64,000 nucleotides of DNA from Pseudomonadota bacterium (GTDB taxonomy: Bacteria > Pseudomonadota > Alphaproteobacteria > Kiloniellales > JACOMY01), in contig JAKOWB010000276.1 in assembly GCA_029781795.1 (NCBI GenBank), positions 1 to 64,000 of the forward strand, in the 5' to 3' direction. The position numbers were made by a program, and so were the translations under genes. The notes under the pieces were generated by a model. The model was not told where the DNA came from and searched no databases. It saw nothing but the letters and a program-made list of their open reading frames with translations. Positions 1 to 10,700 of this stretch are shown here, one piece after another; position 1 is the stretch's first letter; each line of letters begins with the position of its first letter.

Positions 1-1
1 C

Positions 2-211
2 TTTTCCGCTCCGAGCGGCTTCGATGTGCTGGCGACCACCGAATCCGGCATCACCGCTCTGGTCCCATTCCAGCGCCGCGGGTCCGACCACGGCAGTGAG
101 CGCGCGGTCGGCATGGAGTCATCGTCGGTCATCGCCCGCAAGACCGGAAATCCACGAGTCGACTGGCAAGCGGAGCCTGAAGAACTTGGTCTCGATCTCT
201 ACCCGACCTAG
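2..211 (+). CDS. C-terminal fragment of an upstream gene, unknown product (partial)
   Basis: An open frame runs in from the left edge and ends at TAG 209-211, giving 69 residues that finish in GLDLYPT. The composition is mixed and protein-like. The competing frame here, a 5' extension of the next gene, is rich in Arg, Ser and Pro and looks non-coding. I therefore read this as the end of a gene that starts outside the window. I do not recognise the family. The next gene can start at TTG 216, right after this stop, so the two may be co-transcribed. Confidence 0.45.
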   Translation, partial: FSAPSGFDVLATTESGITALVPFQRRGSDHGSERAVGMESSSVIARKTGNPRVDWQAEPEELGLDLYPT

Positions 212-215
212 CTCG

Positions 216-1364
216 TTGCAGCCGGCTGGCGGCGCGAGCGGCGAAGAACCGGCGCGGCGCCGGCGCCGGCTTGGCCGCATCAGCGTCGACTTCCTGCCGG
301 ATACCTGGCGCGGTGCCCTGCATGGCGTGCTGCGGCAGGCCATAAGGGCCGAACGAACGGTCCATCCCAATGCGACCGCGGTGACCCTGACCGAGCGCGG
401 CCACGCCGTCTTTCCAGGCCGGCCCTATGCGATCTTCGTGGTGTTCAACCTGCAGCCGAGGATTCCCTCCTACGTGCGCCGCCATATCGAAGCGCTGGCG
501 GCGCACCGCATCAACACCGTGGTGGTGTCGAACAACCGGCGTCTGCCGGGATCCGAGGTCGCACGCCTGCTGCCGCACTGCTACGCCTACCTGGCGCGCT
601 TCAACCTCGGCTACGACTTCGGCGCCTACCGCGACGGCCTGGTCTGGCTGATGACCAGCGAGGGCGCGGCCGACAGCGCCGTGCTGTTCATGAATGACAG
701 CGTGCTCGGGCCCTTCGGCGACTACGGCAAGCTGCTGGAGCGCGTGGCCGGCGAGGAGCGCGCCCTGCTCTTCGGCCTGACCGACAGCCTGGAGCATCGC
801 TACCACCTGCAGACCTACTGGTTCGCCATCTCGGGCGCCGGCCTGCGGAATCCGCGTGTGCGGCGCTACTGGCTGCGCATGCCCTATTCGCGCAACAAGC
901 AGGACGCCATCGCCCGGCGCGAGCTGCGCCTGACCAACGACCTGACCCGTGCCGGCCTGGGGGTCGAGATCTTCTTCGACTACACGCGCCTGCAGAAGGC
1001 GGCGATCGCCTATTTCGACGACCTGATGGCGCGCGCCGCCGGCCGCGTCGGCGAGCTCGACACCGGGCTCGCCGCGCCCTTCGAGGACCAGATCATGGTC
1101 CGCGCGCGCATCTACCAGCCGATCCTGCGCATGCTGGTCAGCGGCACCAACCTCAACCCCAGCTTCTTCCTGTGGGAACCGCTGATCGCCCGCATGGGCT
1201 TCCCCTTCCTGAAGCGCGAGGTGCTGATGCAGGCGCAGGGCCGCACGCCCTTCTGGGGCGCAGGCGACCGTCTGATCGCCGAGAAGGGCCTGCCGCCGGA
1301 CATCATCCACGACTGCCTGCAGACGACGCTGCTGACTCACGCCGTCCAGCCGCGCTTCGACTGA
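216..1364 (+). CDS. Rhamnan synthesis protein F (RgpF)-like polysaccharide protein
   Basis: Likely a glycosyltransferase-type protein of cell-surface polysaccharide assembly in the RgpF family. Recognisable blocks are a beta-strand start FVVFN, then YVRRHIEAL, a VVVSNN strand, YDFGAYRDGL near residue 133 and FMNDSVLGPFG near residue 160, all typical of RgpF proteins. The frame is open back to position 24, but that stretch is low-complexity and overlaps the upstream gene. TTG 216 is the first usable start after the upstream stop; it lacks a good ribosome site, so the exact start is uncertain. A methyltransferase and a sulfotransferase follow with almost no gap, suggesting a polysaccharide-decorating operon. 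Acceptor and donor sugars cannot be read from the sequence. Confidence 0.7.
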   Translation: MQPAGGASGEEPARRRRRLGRISVDFLPDTWRGALHGVLRQAIRAERTVHPNATAVTLTERGHAVFPGRPYAIFVVFNLQPRIPSYVRRHIEALAAHRINTVVVSNNRRLPGSEVARLLPHCYAYLARFNLGYDFGAYRDGLVWLMTSEGAADSAVLFMNDSVLGPFGDYGKLLERVAGEERALLFGLTDSLEHRYHLQTYWFAISGAGLRNPRVRRYWLRMPYSRNKQDAIARRELRLTNDLTRAGLGVEIFFDYTRLQKAAIAYFDDLMARAAGRVGELDTGLAAPFEDQIMVRARIYQPILRMLVSGTNLNPSFFLWEPLIARMGFPFLKREVLMQAQGRTPFWGAGDRLIAEKGLPPDIIHDCLQTTLLTHAVQPRFD

Positions 1365-1367
1365 GCG

Positions 1368-2645
1368 ATGGACGGCGGGCAGCCCCCCATCGTCGGCCAG
1401 ACGTGCGAACGCTTCGCCGTGGACTGGCATGCCGAGCGCCGGACCGCCGCCACGCTGGACTGCCCCTATTGCCTGGAACGCTTCGAGGCTTTTCGCGCGC
1501 TGACGCTGCACTACCAGGGACAGGCCCTGGAAGGGGCCTTCTGTCCTTCCTGCGGCTCTTTCCGCTGGGTTCCCTATCCGACCGCCGAGGCGCTCGAGCG
1601 GCACGGCCGGGCGGCCGAGGCCGGGATCGAGGACAGTGCGCTCTTCGATCTCGGCATCGGCAATTCGCTGGCCGCCATCGTCGACTGCCTGGCTGGCATG
1701 ATGCCGGTCGCGGGCGGTTTCCGCTCGCTGCTGGACGTCGGCTGCGGCTTCGGCCTCTCGCTGCTGGTCTGTCGCGACGTGCTGCTGGCGCCGGCGCGGG
1801 GCATCGAACCCTCGGCGGCGGCCGGCGTCGGCCAGCGGATCCTCGGCCTGCCGATCGACCGCTGCTATCTGCACGAGCTGCGCGCGCGGCGGGGCGAGCG
1901 CTTCGACCTGGTGACCGCCTGTGGCGTGGTCGAGCACGTGCTGGACCCAATCGCCTTCCTTGGCGAGCTTTGGCAGGCCAGCGAAACCGCGGTCTCCTTC
2001 CTGGTCCCGCTGGCCGAGGGACTGACGCCCGAGTTGCCGCCACCGCGCCTGCTGAGCTGCCTGGCGCCGGGTTCGCACATCACGCTTCCCAGCGAGGCGG
2101 GATTGGCGCAGGCGGCCCGCCGCGTAGGGGCCGCCGAGGTCTATCTGCACCGGCAGCAGGAGCTGGCCATCGCCTGGTTCAGTCGCGTGCCGCTGCTGCG
2201 GCGCGACGAGGCGGAGCGTCAGGACCTCGCCTTCGGCGGCGCGTTGGCGGCCTTCGCCGCGGACCACCCCACCCTCGTCGAGGGCGGCCTTCAGCGTCTC
2301 CTGGTTCTCAGCAGCCAGCCGCGCCATCTGGCCTGGCGGGCGCTGTTCCTCGCCTTCGCCGAGAGCCGCGTCGAGGCGCTGCAGCCCGGCTGCACCGCGG
2401 GCGTGGCGTTCGATCCCGCCGCGCTGCCGGACTTCGCCTACGTCACTTTCTTCGTTGGCGCCCTGGCGGCGGTCGCGCGGGGCGACGTCACCGCCCAGCG
2501 TCACCGCTTCGCCGCGGCGCAGCGCTGCGTCCGGCACCTGAAGGCGCGCAGCCCCCTGCTGTCCACGGCCGCGACCCTCGTCGAGCCGGAGATCGACAGG
2601 CGACTTGCCGCCCTGGAGGAGCGCGATCCATGCCAGACAGCATGA
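1368..2645 (+). CDS. Class I SAM-dependent methyltransferase with N-terminal zinc ribbon
   Basis: A 425-residue protein. An N-terminal CxxC pair (C32/C35) and a second pair (C59/C62) form a probable zinc ribbon. Motif I of a class I methyltransferase, LLDVGCGFG, sits at residues 121-129, followed by an acidic strand end and the block GVVEHVLDP that resembles Methyltransf_11/23 folds. The C-terminal 180 residues are not recognised. The start ATG lies three bases after the upstream stop. The gene lies between an RgpF-like protein and a sulfotransferase, so modification of a glycan or a sugar-linked substrate is plausible, but the substrate is unknown. Confidence 0.65.
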   Translation: MDGGQPPIVGQTCERFAVDWHAERRTAATLDCPYCLERFEAFRALTLHYQGQALEGAFCPSCGSFRWVPYPTAEALERHGRAAEAGIEDSALFDLGIGNSLAAIVDCLAGMMPVAGGFRSLLDVGCGFGLSLLVCRDVLLAPARGIEPSAAAGVGQRILGLPIDRCYLHELRARRGERFDLVTACGVVEHVLDPIAFLGELWQASETAVSFLVPLAEGLTPELPPPRLLSCLAPGSHITLPSEAGLAQAARRVGAAEVYLHRQQELAIAWFSRVPLLRRDEAERQDLAFGGALAAFAADHPTLVEGGLQRLLVLSSQPRHLAWRALFLAFAESRVEALQPGCTAGVAFDPAALPDFAYVTFFVGALAAVARGDVTAQRHRFAAAQRCVRHLKARSPLLSTAATLVEPEIDRRLAALEERDPCQTA

Positions 2646-3715
2646 CAGCCGTGGCCCAGTCCTGGCCGGCCGTGAACCCCGGTTGGCTGACGCTCGCCGA
2701 CCCGGACGACTGGCCGCTGGTCGACCCGCCGCAGGTCAAGGCGCTGCTGCGCACCGCGCTGCAGCAGCGGCGCGACCGCATCCTCGCCAGCTTCGCCGCG
2801 CAGTTCGACGCGTTGCGGGCCTCGCTGCGCAAGCCGGCGCTCTTCTGGCCGCGGCGCGGCAGCTCGCGCTTCGACCGGCTGCTGCTGGTCGGCCAGCCGC
2901 GCTCGGGCAGCGCCTCGCTGACCAACCTGCTGCGCTTCGCCGGCACGGCGAACCGCACCATCACCAACCTGTTGCAGGGCGACTTCGCCGGCAGCGTGAT
3001 CGCACCCTTCGGCGACCCCTTCTGGTTCGACCTGACGCCCTACCTGCTGCCGGAGGAGACGCTGTCGGGAACGCATGCCCCGCCCTCGCCCTGCCTGGTC
3101 GAGTCGCTGCGGCAACGGCAGGGGCTCGGCATCGTGCTGACGGTGCGCGACCCGCGCGACGCCATCGTCAGCTTCGCGCGGCTGGCCGCCGCGGGCTGGG
3201 TCTTCCCGGGTTTCGCCAAGGGCGTGGCGCCGGCGGAGGCGCAGCGGGCGTCGGTCACCGGCCGCCTCTTCACACAGACCGGCGTCTGGGGCGAGGATCG
3301 CGGCGCACCCCAGATCTACCATGTGCCGAGCTACCTGAACTGGCTGCAGAGCGCGCTGATGCTGGCCGAGCTGCCCAACTGCGTCGTGCTGCGCTACGAG
3401 GAGGCCTTCGACCAGTCCGACGGCCGCGCGCTGTTCGAGCGCCTCTGCCAGGAAGCCATCTGCGGTGTCGACTGGCGGGACTTCGAGCAAGCCTATCACG
3501 GCACCATGCTGTTCCGGACCTTGACCGGCCGCGAGCCAGGGACACTCGATCCTTCGGCGCACCTGGCCCGCGGCAAGGTCGGATCCTGGCGCGACGAGTG
3601 GGCCGCCGACCTGGCGCTGCTGGACCATCCGGTCGTCCGAGCCTTCTGCGCGCGCTTTGGCTACGAGATGCCGGACAGCAGAGCGCCCGCCGGCAAACCG
3701 GCGGGCGCCGCCTAG
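2630..3715 (+). CDS. PAPS-dependent sulfotransferase
   Basis: Predicted to transfer sulfate from PAPS to an acceptor, probably a carbohydrate or lipid given the neighbours. The 5'-phosphosulfate loop is seen as LLVGQPRSGSASL (residues 86-98) and the 3'-phosphate motif as RDPRDAIVS (173-181). The start ATG 2630 has a strong GGAGGAG ribosome site and overlaps the upstream gene by 16 bases, which indicates translational coupling; ATG 2642 is an alternative. Length is 361 residues. The last codons contain a perfect hairpin that probably acts as a terminator against the convergent protease gene. Confidence 0.8.
   Translation: MPDSMTAVAQSWPAVNPGWLTLADPDDWPLVDPPQVKALLRTALQQRRDRILASFAAQFDALRASLRKPALFWPRRGSSRFDRLLLVGQPRSGSASLTNLLRFAGTANRTITNLLQGDFAGSVIAPFGDPFWFDLTPYLLPEETLSGTHAPPSPCLVESLRQRQGLGIVLTVRDPRDAIVSFARLAAAGWVFPGFAKGVAPAEAQRASVTGRLFTQTGVWGEDRGAPQIYHVPSYLNWLQSALMLAELPNCVVLRYEEAFDQSDGRALFERLCQEAICGVDWRDFEQAYHGTMLFRTLTGREPGTLDPSAHLARGKVGSWRDEWAADLALLDHPVVRAFCARFGYEMPDSRAPAGKPAGAA
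3683..3708. terminator. Hairpin at the 3' end of the sulfotransferase gene
   Basis: An 11-base perfect stem (3683-3693 pairs with 3698-3708) with a CAAA loop lies in the last codons before the stop. No long T tail follows. It stands between two convergent genes and would fold in either transcript, so a bidirectional terminator is the simplest reading. Confidence 0.5.
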
Positions 3716-3737
3716 ATCGGAACTGTGGCCGCCAGGG

Positions 3738-5189
<1,452 letters not shown>

Positions 5190-5477
5190 CGGTCGAAACC
5201 TCCTGTTGGTCTTGCCCGGTAGGGAAGCGCGACCGACCGACAGAAGAGTCGTCGGCCCTGTCGTGCGTACCTTTCCCAAGTCGGCGCGGGCGGGGGCGGG
5301 AAGCCGTCAAAACCGTGGCGGGAAGGTGGCCGGCCGTGAGGCAGGGCGTCGCAGCGCGACAAGGCGACACGCGACATCGGGGCAGGTCGGCGCGCGCGCA
5401 TCCGCGTCACGGTCCCCACGGATTCTGCTAGCCTTCGGGACGACAGGGGCAACGCGGCAAGGAAGGGACGCCAGGGA

Positions 5478-6599
5478 ATGCAGCTGCGGCAACGGCGCGA
5501 CGCCCTGGGCCTCGACCTGCCGGGCCTGCGCCGCAGCCTCTGGCTGCTGGCCGGGGATCCAGGGGAGTTGCCCGCGCTGCATGCCGTGGCGACGGCGGCC
5601 GTGGATGACCGGCCCGGAATCCTGCCGGTCTTCAGTGCCGCGTCCGGACCGGCGCTGGACGCCCTCGGCCGGCGCTTCCCGCAGGAAATCGTCGCACCCC
5701 TGCCGCGACCGGACGCGGCGGATCGCGCGATCGCCGCGCGTCGGCCGGTGGCAGCCGTGGTCTGCGGGCCGGATGCGGGCTGGCAGGCAGCCTGGCACGC
5801 GCAGCTCGAGGCACGGGGCGTACCGGTGATCCTGGCGCGGCAGGCGGCGGAGCTCTCCGCAGAGCGCCTGCGCGCCGCCCTGCCTCTGCTGGATGACAAC
5901 CGCCAGCTCCGCGAGAGCCTGCGCCACGCCAGCCGGCCGCGGCGCAGCCTCGGCTATCGCCTGGCCCGCCAGGCCAGCAAGCGCCTGGCGCGCCGCCGGC
6001 TCGGCAGCTTCGCCGCGATCGCCGCGCGCCTCGGCCCGGGGCGCCCGATCATCTGCCTCGGCAATGGCCCCTCGGCGCTCGCCCTGGACCCCGCGCTCCG
6101 GCGCGGCGCCCTGCTCTTCCGGGTCAACTGGCGCTGGCGCGACCAGGCGCCGTGGAACGACCCCGATCTGGTCTTCGTCGGCGACCCGGCGACCGTGACC
6201 GCGGTGCGGGCGCCGGTCTTCGCCTTCCAGCGCCGCGACAACCTGATCGAGGCGACCCGGCGCCATCTGGCGAGGCTGTCCTGGCCCAGCTTCGACCACG
6301 TCCTGCTGGACAGCCTTGTGCTGCCCGGCGCGCCGGAAGCGCTGCCGGCACGGCCGACCAACGGCGCGCTGATGATCGCCCTGGCCGTCGCGCTGGCGCC
6401 GCCCTGGCTGGCCATCGGCGGCATCGACCTCTTCGCCCATCCCGCCGGCCGCTACGCCGGCGACCCGCACGCCGCCGGCGGCTATTACCGGGCGCACGAG
6501 GCAGTGGTCGAACTGGATTTCCTGCGCCGCGTGCTGGCGGGCTACCGGGGCGAGTTGCGGCTCGCCCCTTCGCCGCTGGCAGAGGCGCTCGGCCGCTAG
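5478..6599 (+). CDS. Possible glycosyltransferase (KdtA-N-like plus sialyltransferase-like halves)
   Basis: A 373-residue protein without a clear family match. The first 140 residues contain an alternating beta/alpha pattern with GVPVILA near 114-120 that recalls the N-terminal half of Kdo transferases. The second half has the loop ICLGNGPSAL (192-201), followed by FRVNWRW and DLVFVGD, a pattern resembling the donor-binding region of GT29 sialyltransferases or MptE-like proteins. The join of these two halves is my inference. It is divergent from degP, with a 288-base gap holding no gene. Its 3' end overlaps the convergent DUF3574 gene by four bases. Confidence 0.45.
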   Translation: MQLRQRRDALGLDLPGLRRSLWLLAGDPGELPALHAVATAAVDDRPGILPVFSAASGPALDALGRRFPQEIVAPLPRPDAADRAIAARRPVAAVVCGPDAGWQAAWHAQLEARGVPVILARQAAELSAERLRAALPLLDDNRQLRESLRHASRPRRSLGYRLARQASKRLARRRLGSFAAIAARLGPGRPIICLGNGPSALALDPALRRGALLFRVNWRWRDQAPWNDPDLVFVGDPATVTAVRAPVFAFQRRDNLIEATRRHLARLSWPSFDHVLLDSLVLPGAPEALPARPTNGALMIALAVALAPPWLAIGGIDLFAHPAGRYAGDPHAAGGYYRAHEAVVELDFLRRVLAGYRGELRLAPSPLAEALGR

Positions 6600-7012
6600 C
6601 GGAAGGCGATGCAGGCCGGCCGTTCGACCGTCAGCACCGACTGCTGCTGAAAGCGCTCGCGATAGGCCGCGGCGATCGCGGCAATGGCGGGCTCGGCGGC
6701 CGCGCGGTCGAAGACGAAGAGCACCACCACCTTGCTGCGCTCGCTGATCGTGTGCCCCACGTCGCGGTCGAGCCAGCGGCCCGCCGCGTCCAGCGCGGTC
6801 AGGCCGTCGGGGAAGGCCGGCACCACGACCTGGTCCAGGAAGTCCTGCCACTCCGTCTCGCTGACCTCGCCGCCGGGCATGTCGCGGCCGAAATAGAGAT
6901 CGATCTCGCTGCCCGGCTCGCTGGGCGCCAGGCAGGCGGGCGTGGCGGCCGGCCTGGGATGCGCGCAACCGGCCAGGGCCAGGAGCAGCAGTGCGAGCGC
7001 GGAGCGGAGCAT
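6596..7012 (-). CDS. DUF3574 lipoprotein
   Basis: A 138-residue exported protein. The signal sequence ends in the lipobox LAGC with Cys16 as lipidation site. The mature part carries the DUF3574 signature: IDLYFGRDMPGG, VSETEWQDFLD, PAFPDGLT and ERSKVVVLF, ending in a YRERFQQQSVL block. The function of DUF3574 is not established. The TerB-domain gene ends ten bases upstream on the same strand, so the two are probably one transcript. Confidence 0.75.
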   Translation of the reverse strand: MLRSALALLLLALAGCAHPRPAATPACLAPSEPGSEIDLYFGRDMPGGEVSETEWQDFLDQVVVPAFPDGLTALDAAGRWLDRDVGHTISERSKVVVLFVFDRAAAEPAIAAIAAAYRERFQQQSVLTVERPACIAFR

Positions 7013-7021
7013 TGCGTGAGG

Positions 7022-7480
7022 CTAGCCCTGGCCGCCGCGGCGCGCCACCACCCGCTGCCGGGCGGCCGCGCGCTCCTGGTCGGAAACATAGACCAGGCCG
7101 GCGATGCGCCGGATCAGCGAATCCTCGAGCGGATCCAGCGTGCCGTCCGCCAGGGCCACCTCCCAGAGCATCTCGATCAGCTCGATTCGCTGGGCCTCGT
7201 CCAGCGCCGGCACCAGACGCCGGGTGAACTGGAACAGCTCCACGGCCTGCTCGGCCTGTTGTTCCGCCCGCTCCACCAGGCGGTCGAGGTCCGCGGCGGC
7301 CAGCCCGTAGCGCGCGGCGAGCAGGCGCTCGATGACCGCCCGCTCCGCCGGGGCGACGACCTCATCCATGCGGGCCGCCTCGACCAGCAGGGCTGCGACC
7401 GCCAGTTGCACATCGTCCAGACGGGCGAGCCCCTGAACCGATTTCGAGGCCGCCAGAAGTCGTTTCAGTTTCAACATCAT
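7022..7480 (-). CDS. TerB-domain (tellurite-resistance-like) protein
   Basis: A 152-residue, mainly helical, acidic protein with the TerB fold pattern: AVAALLVEAARMD (first helix with acidic end), AERAVIERLL, and a second similar unit EMLWEVALADGTLDPLED. The Asp and Glu at the repeat ends are the usual metal-binding positions of TerB. The frame is open to TTG 7492, but only ATG 7480 or 7477 has a GGTGGTG stretch in ribosome-site position, so I start at 7480. The molecular role of stand-alone TerB proteins is unclear. Confidence 0.7.
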   Translation of the reverse strand: MMLKLKRLLAASKSVQGLARLDDVQLAVAALLVEAARMDEVVAPAERAVIERLLAARYGLAAADLDRLVERAEQQAEQAVELFQFTRRLVPALDEAQRIELIEMLWEVALADGTLDPLEDSLIRRIAGLVYVSDQERAAARQRVVARRGGQG

Positions 7481-7716
7481 CTTCACCACCAATAAGAGTT
7501 GGAAGCGTCAATGCGTTACTTTTAGGTGCAAAAAACACGCAAAAGGCGCATTCGCCGTTGGTCTTTCCAGTTCGAAGATTTGAAGACTTCGCAATTGCAC
7601 AACGATTTCCTAGTGCATAAGAGTATGAGAACGGATCCCGGCAGGATTGGGCAATCTAGTTCCGGGATGGAGCCGGTCGCCACCAACTTGTGCGATCGGC
7701 AGGGGACAGGGAAAGA
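7481..7716. promoter_or_regulatory. AT-rich divergent control region upstream of the polyketide synthase
   Basis: These 236 bases are clearly lower in GC than either flank. They contain CGAAG/CTTCG arms (7573-7577 and 7587-7591), a GGCG-catt-CGCC hairpin near 7546-7557, and TTGCAC at 7595-7600 with an A/T-rich stretch about 17 bases further on that could be a sigma-70 promoter. A 64-codon open frame here (7526-7720) has no protein-like features. Divergent transcription of the TerB gene and the synthase operon probably starts here; the exact promoters are not fixed. Confidence 0.4.
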
Positions 7717-10700
7717 ATGACGACCAGGAACGATACTGCGCCACGTCCTGGCCAGATTGAGCGCTATGAAGAGCCGATTGCCATCGTCGGAATCGGCTGC
7801 CGCGTGCCCGGGGGCGCCAACAGCGCCCGCAGCTATTGGGACTTCCTCTGTGCCGGCAAGCTGGGCATCAGCGAGGTGCCGGCAGACCGCTGGGACGGCG
7901 ACCTGCTCTATGACCCGGAACCGGGCAAGCCCGGCCGGACCGTCACCAAATGGGGCGGGTTCGTCCCCGGTCTCGCGGACTTCGACAACACCTTCTTCGG
8001 TGTCTCCCCGCGCGAGGCGACCGCCATGGATCCGCAGCAGCGGGCCATGCTGCATGTCACCTGGGAGGCGCTGGAGGATGCCGGCCTGCCGCCCGAGCGC
8101 CTGGCCGGCAGCCGCACGGCGGTCTATGTCGGCGCCTCGATCAACGACTACACCCAGGTCCAGCGGCTGCGCGACACCGACGTCGATCCGCATTCCGGCA
8201 CCGGCAGCGCCATGGCGATCGTCGCCAACCGCATCTCGCACCGCTTCGACCTGCGCGGCCCCAGCGTGGTGGTGGACACCGCCTGCTCCTCCTCGCTGGT
8301 GGCGACCGACCTGGCGGTCCGGGCCCTGCTGCGCGACGACTGCACGCTGGCGCTGGCCGGCGGCGTCAATGGCCTGTTCGAGCCCGGTGTCTTCCTGAAC
8401 TTCAGCCGGGCGAACATGATGTCGCCCCGCGGCCGCTGCCACACCTTCGATGCCTCGGCTGACGGCTATGTCCGCGCCGAGGGCGCCGGCGTGGTGGTGC
8501 TGAAGCGCCTGTCCCAGGCGCTGGCCGACGGCGACCGCATCTACGCGCTGATTCACGGCACGGCCGTCAACCAGGACGGCCACACCTCGACCATCACCGT
8601 GCCCAGCGCGGACGCGCAGGCCAGCATGCTGCGGCTGGCGAACGCCCGTGCCGGCATCGAGCCGCTCGACGTCGGCTTCGTCGAGGCACACGGCACCGGC
8701 ACGCCGATCGGCGATCCGATCGAGGCGCATGCCATCGGCATGACCTACGGCAAGGCGCGCCTGGAACAGGGCGGCGTCGTGGTGGGCGCCGGCAAGACCA
8801 ATACCGGCCATGGCGAGTCCTTCGCCGGCATCCTCGGCCTGATCAAGACGGCGCTGGTGGTACAGAACGGCCAGGTGCCGCCCAACCTGAACTTCTCCAG
8901 CCCGAACCCCTACATTCCCTTCGCCGAGCTCGGCCTCGACCTGCCGCTCACCCTGCGCGAGTTCCCGAAGAGCCCCAAGGGCCGCTTCGCGGCGGTGAAC
9001 TCCTTCGGGTTCGGCGGTACCAATGCCTGTGCCGTGCTGGGCGAGGCACCGCGCGAGGCACGCCCGGTCCAGGTGCCGGTCAAGGGCAGCCCGCCGGCCA
9101 GCCTGCTGCTGCCGCTCTCGGCGGCGACGCCCAGCGCGCTGAAGACCAGTGCCGCCAGCCTGGCCGACCACCTGGAAGCGCATCCCGAGATCTCGCTGGC
9201 CGACGCGGCGGCGACCCTCACGCGTCATCGCGGCCAGCTGCAGCAGCGCCTGGTGGCCGACGCCGCCGACCGCGAGAGCTACATCACCGCGCTGCGCGCC
9301 TTCGCCGCCGACGAGCCGACCGCCGCCGCGACGCCGAACGCTCCGCTGGCCAGCGGGCGCGCCGGCGACGATCGCCGGCCGGTCTTCGTCTTCGCCGGCC
9401 AGGGCGGACAGTGGTGGGCGATGGGCCGCGAGCTCTTCGCCAAGGACAGGATCTACCGCCAGGCCATCGAAGAGTTCGAGGTGCCGTTCCGCAAGGTCGC
9501 GGGCTGGTCGATCATCGACGCGCTGCAGGCCGACGAGGCAGAGAGCCAGATCGACCGGACGCTGATTACTCAGCCGGCGATCTTCGCGCTGCAGGTCGGC
9601 CTGGTCAGCCGCTGGCGCGCCTGGGGCGTCGAGCCGGCCATCGTGCTGGGCCACAGCTTCGGCGAGGTCGGCGCCGCCTGGGCCGCCGGCGTGCTGAGTC
9701 TTGAGGAGGCCGCGCACGTCATCTTCCATCGCGCGCGCCTGTCGGGCGAGACCGAGGGCCGCGGCAGCATCATGGCGCTCGGCACCACGCCGGCCAAGGC
9801 GCGGGCGCTGCTCGCGCGTCATGGCACCCGCCGCATCGAGATCGCCGCGGTCAACGGCAGCGAAATGGTGAGCCTGGCCGGCGACCGCGAGGAGCTCGAC
9901 CAGCTGGCCGCCACGCTGCAGACGGAAGAGCCGGACCTCTTCATCCGGCCGATCCGCATGTCCTACGCGCCGCACACCTCGCTGATGGAGCCGATCCACG
10001 ACGAGCTGGTGCGGGAACTGGCGGCGGTCACGCCGCACCCGGCGGAGGTGCCGCTGATCTCCACCGTCAGCGGCGCACCGCTGGACGGCACCCTGATGGG
10101 CCCGGACTACTGGTGGCGCAACATCCGCCAGCCGGTGATGTTCAAGGCGGCGATCGACCATGCCGTCGCGCAGGGCCATCGCACCTTCCTCGAGATCGGC
10201 CCGCATTCCACGCTGTCCGGCCTCGTGCGCGCCGCGCTGTCGGAAGCCGGTGGCGGCAGCATCGTGCCGTCCCTGATCCGCGGCGAGCCCGAGGTGAAGA
10301 CCCTGCGCAGCGCGCTGGCCGGCCTGGCCGCCAGCGGCATCGACGTCGACTGGCAGGCGATCAACGGCCCCGCCGGCGCGCGCGTCGGACTGCCGGGCTA
10401 TCCCTGGGAGCAGCAGCGCTTCTGGATGGAGTCCGAGGGCTGGAGGCGGCAGTTCTTCCAGAAGCCGGTCAACATGCTGCTCGGCCGGCGCAGCTCGAAC
10501 CCGGAGCCGCAGTGGGACGGGCAGCTGGACATCCGCCAGCAGACCTTCCTGAAGGACCACGCGGTCGGCGGCTCGGTGATCTTCCCCGCCGCCGGCTACA
10601 TCGAGATCTTCCTGACCGCCGCGGCGGAGGTGCAGGGCGAGGGCCCGATCGAGCTGGAGGATATCCAGTTCAGCGAGGCGCTGGTGCTCGAGGCCGAACG

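Noticed and set aside
24-215. N-terminal extension of the RgpF-like protein from ATG 24
   Set aside because: Overlaps the more protein-like end of the upstream gene and is low in complexity.
129-2537. 802-codon open frame on the minus strand
   Set aside because: It lies opposite three well-supported genes with family motifs. High GC opens the antisense frame; its translation is rich in Arg, Gln, Asp and Gly with no motif.
7526-7720. 64-codon open frame before the synthase gene
   Set aside because: AT-rich promoter region, GTG start without ribosome site, no recognisable features.
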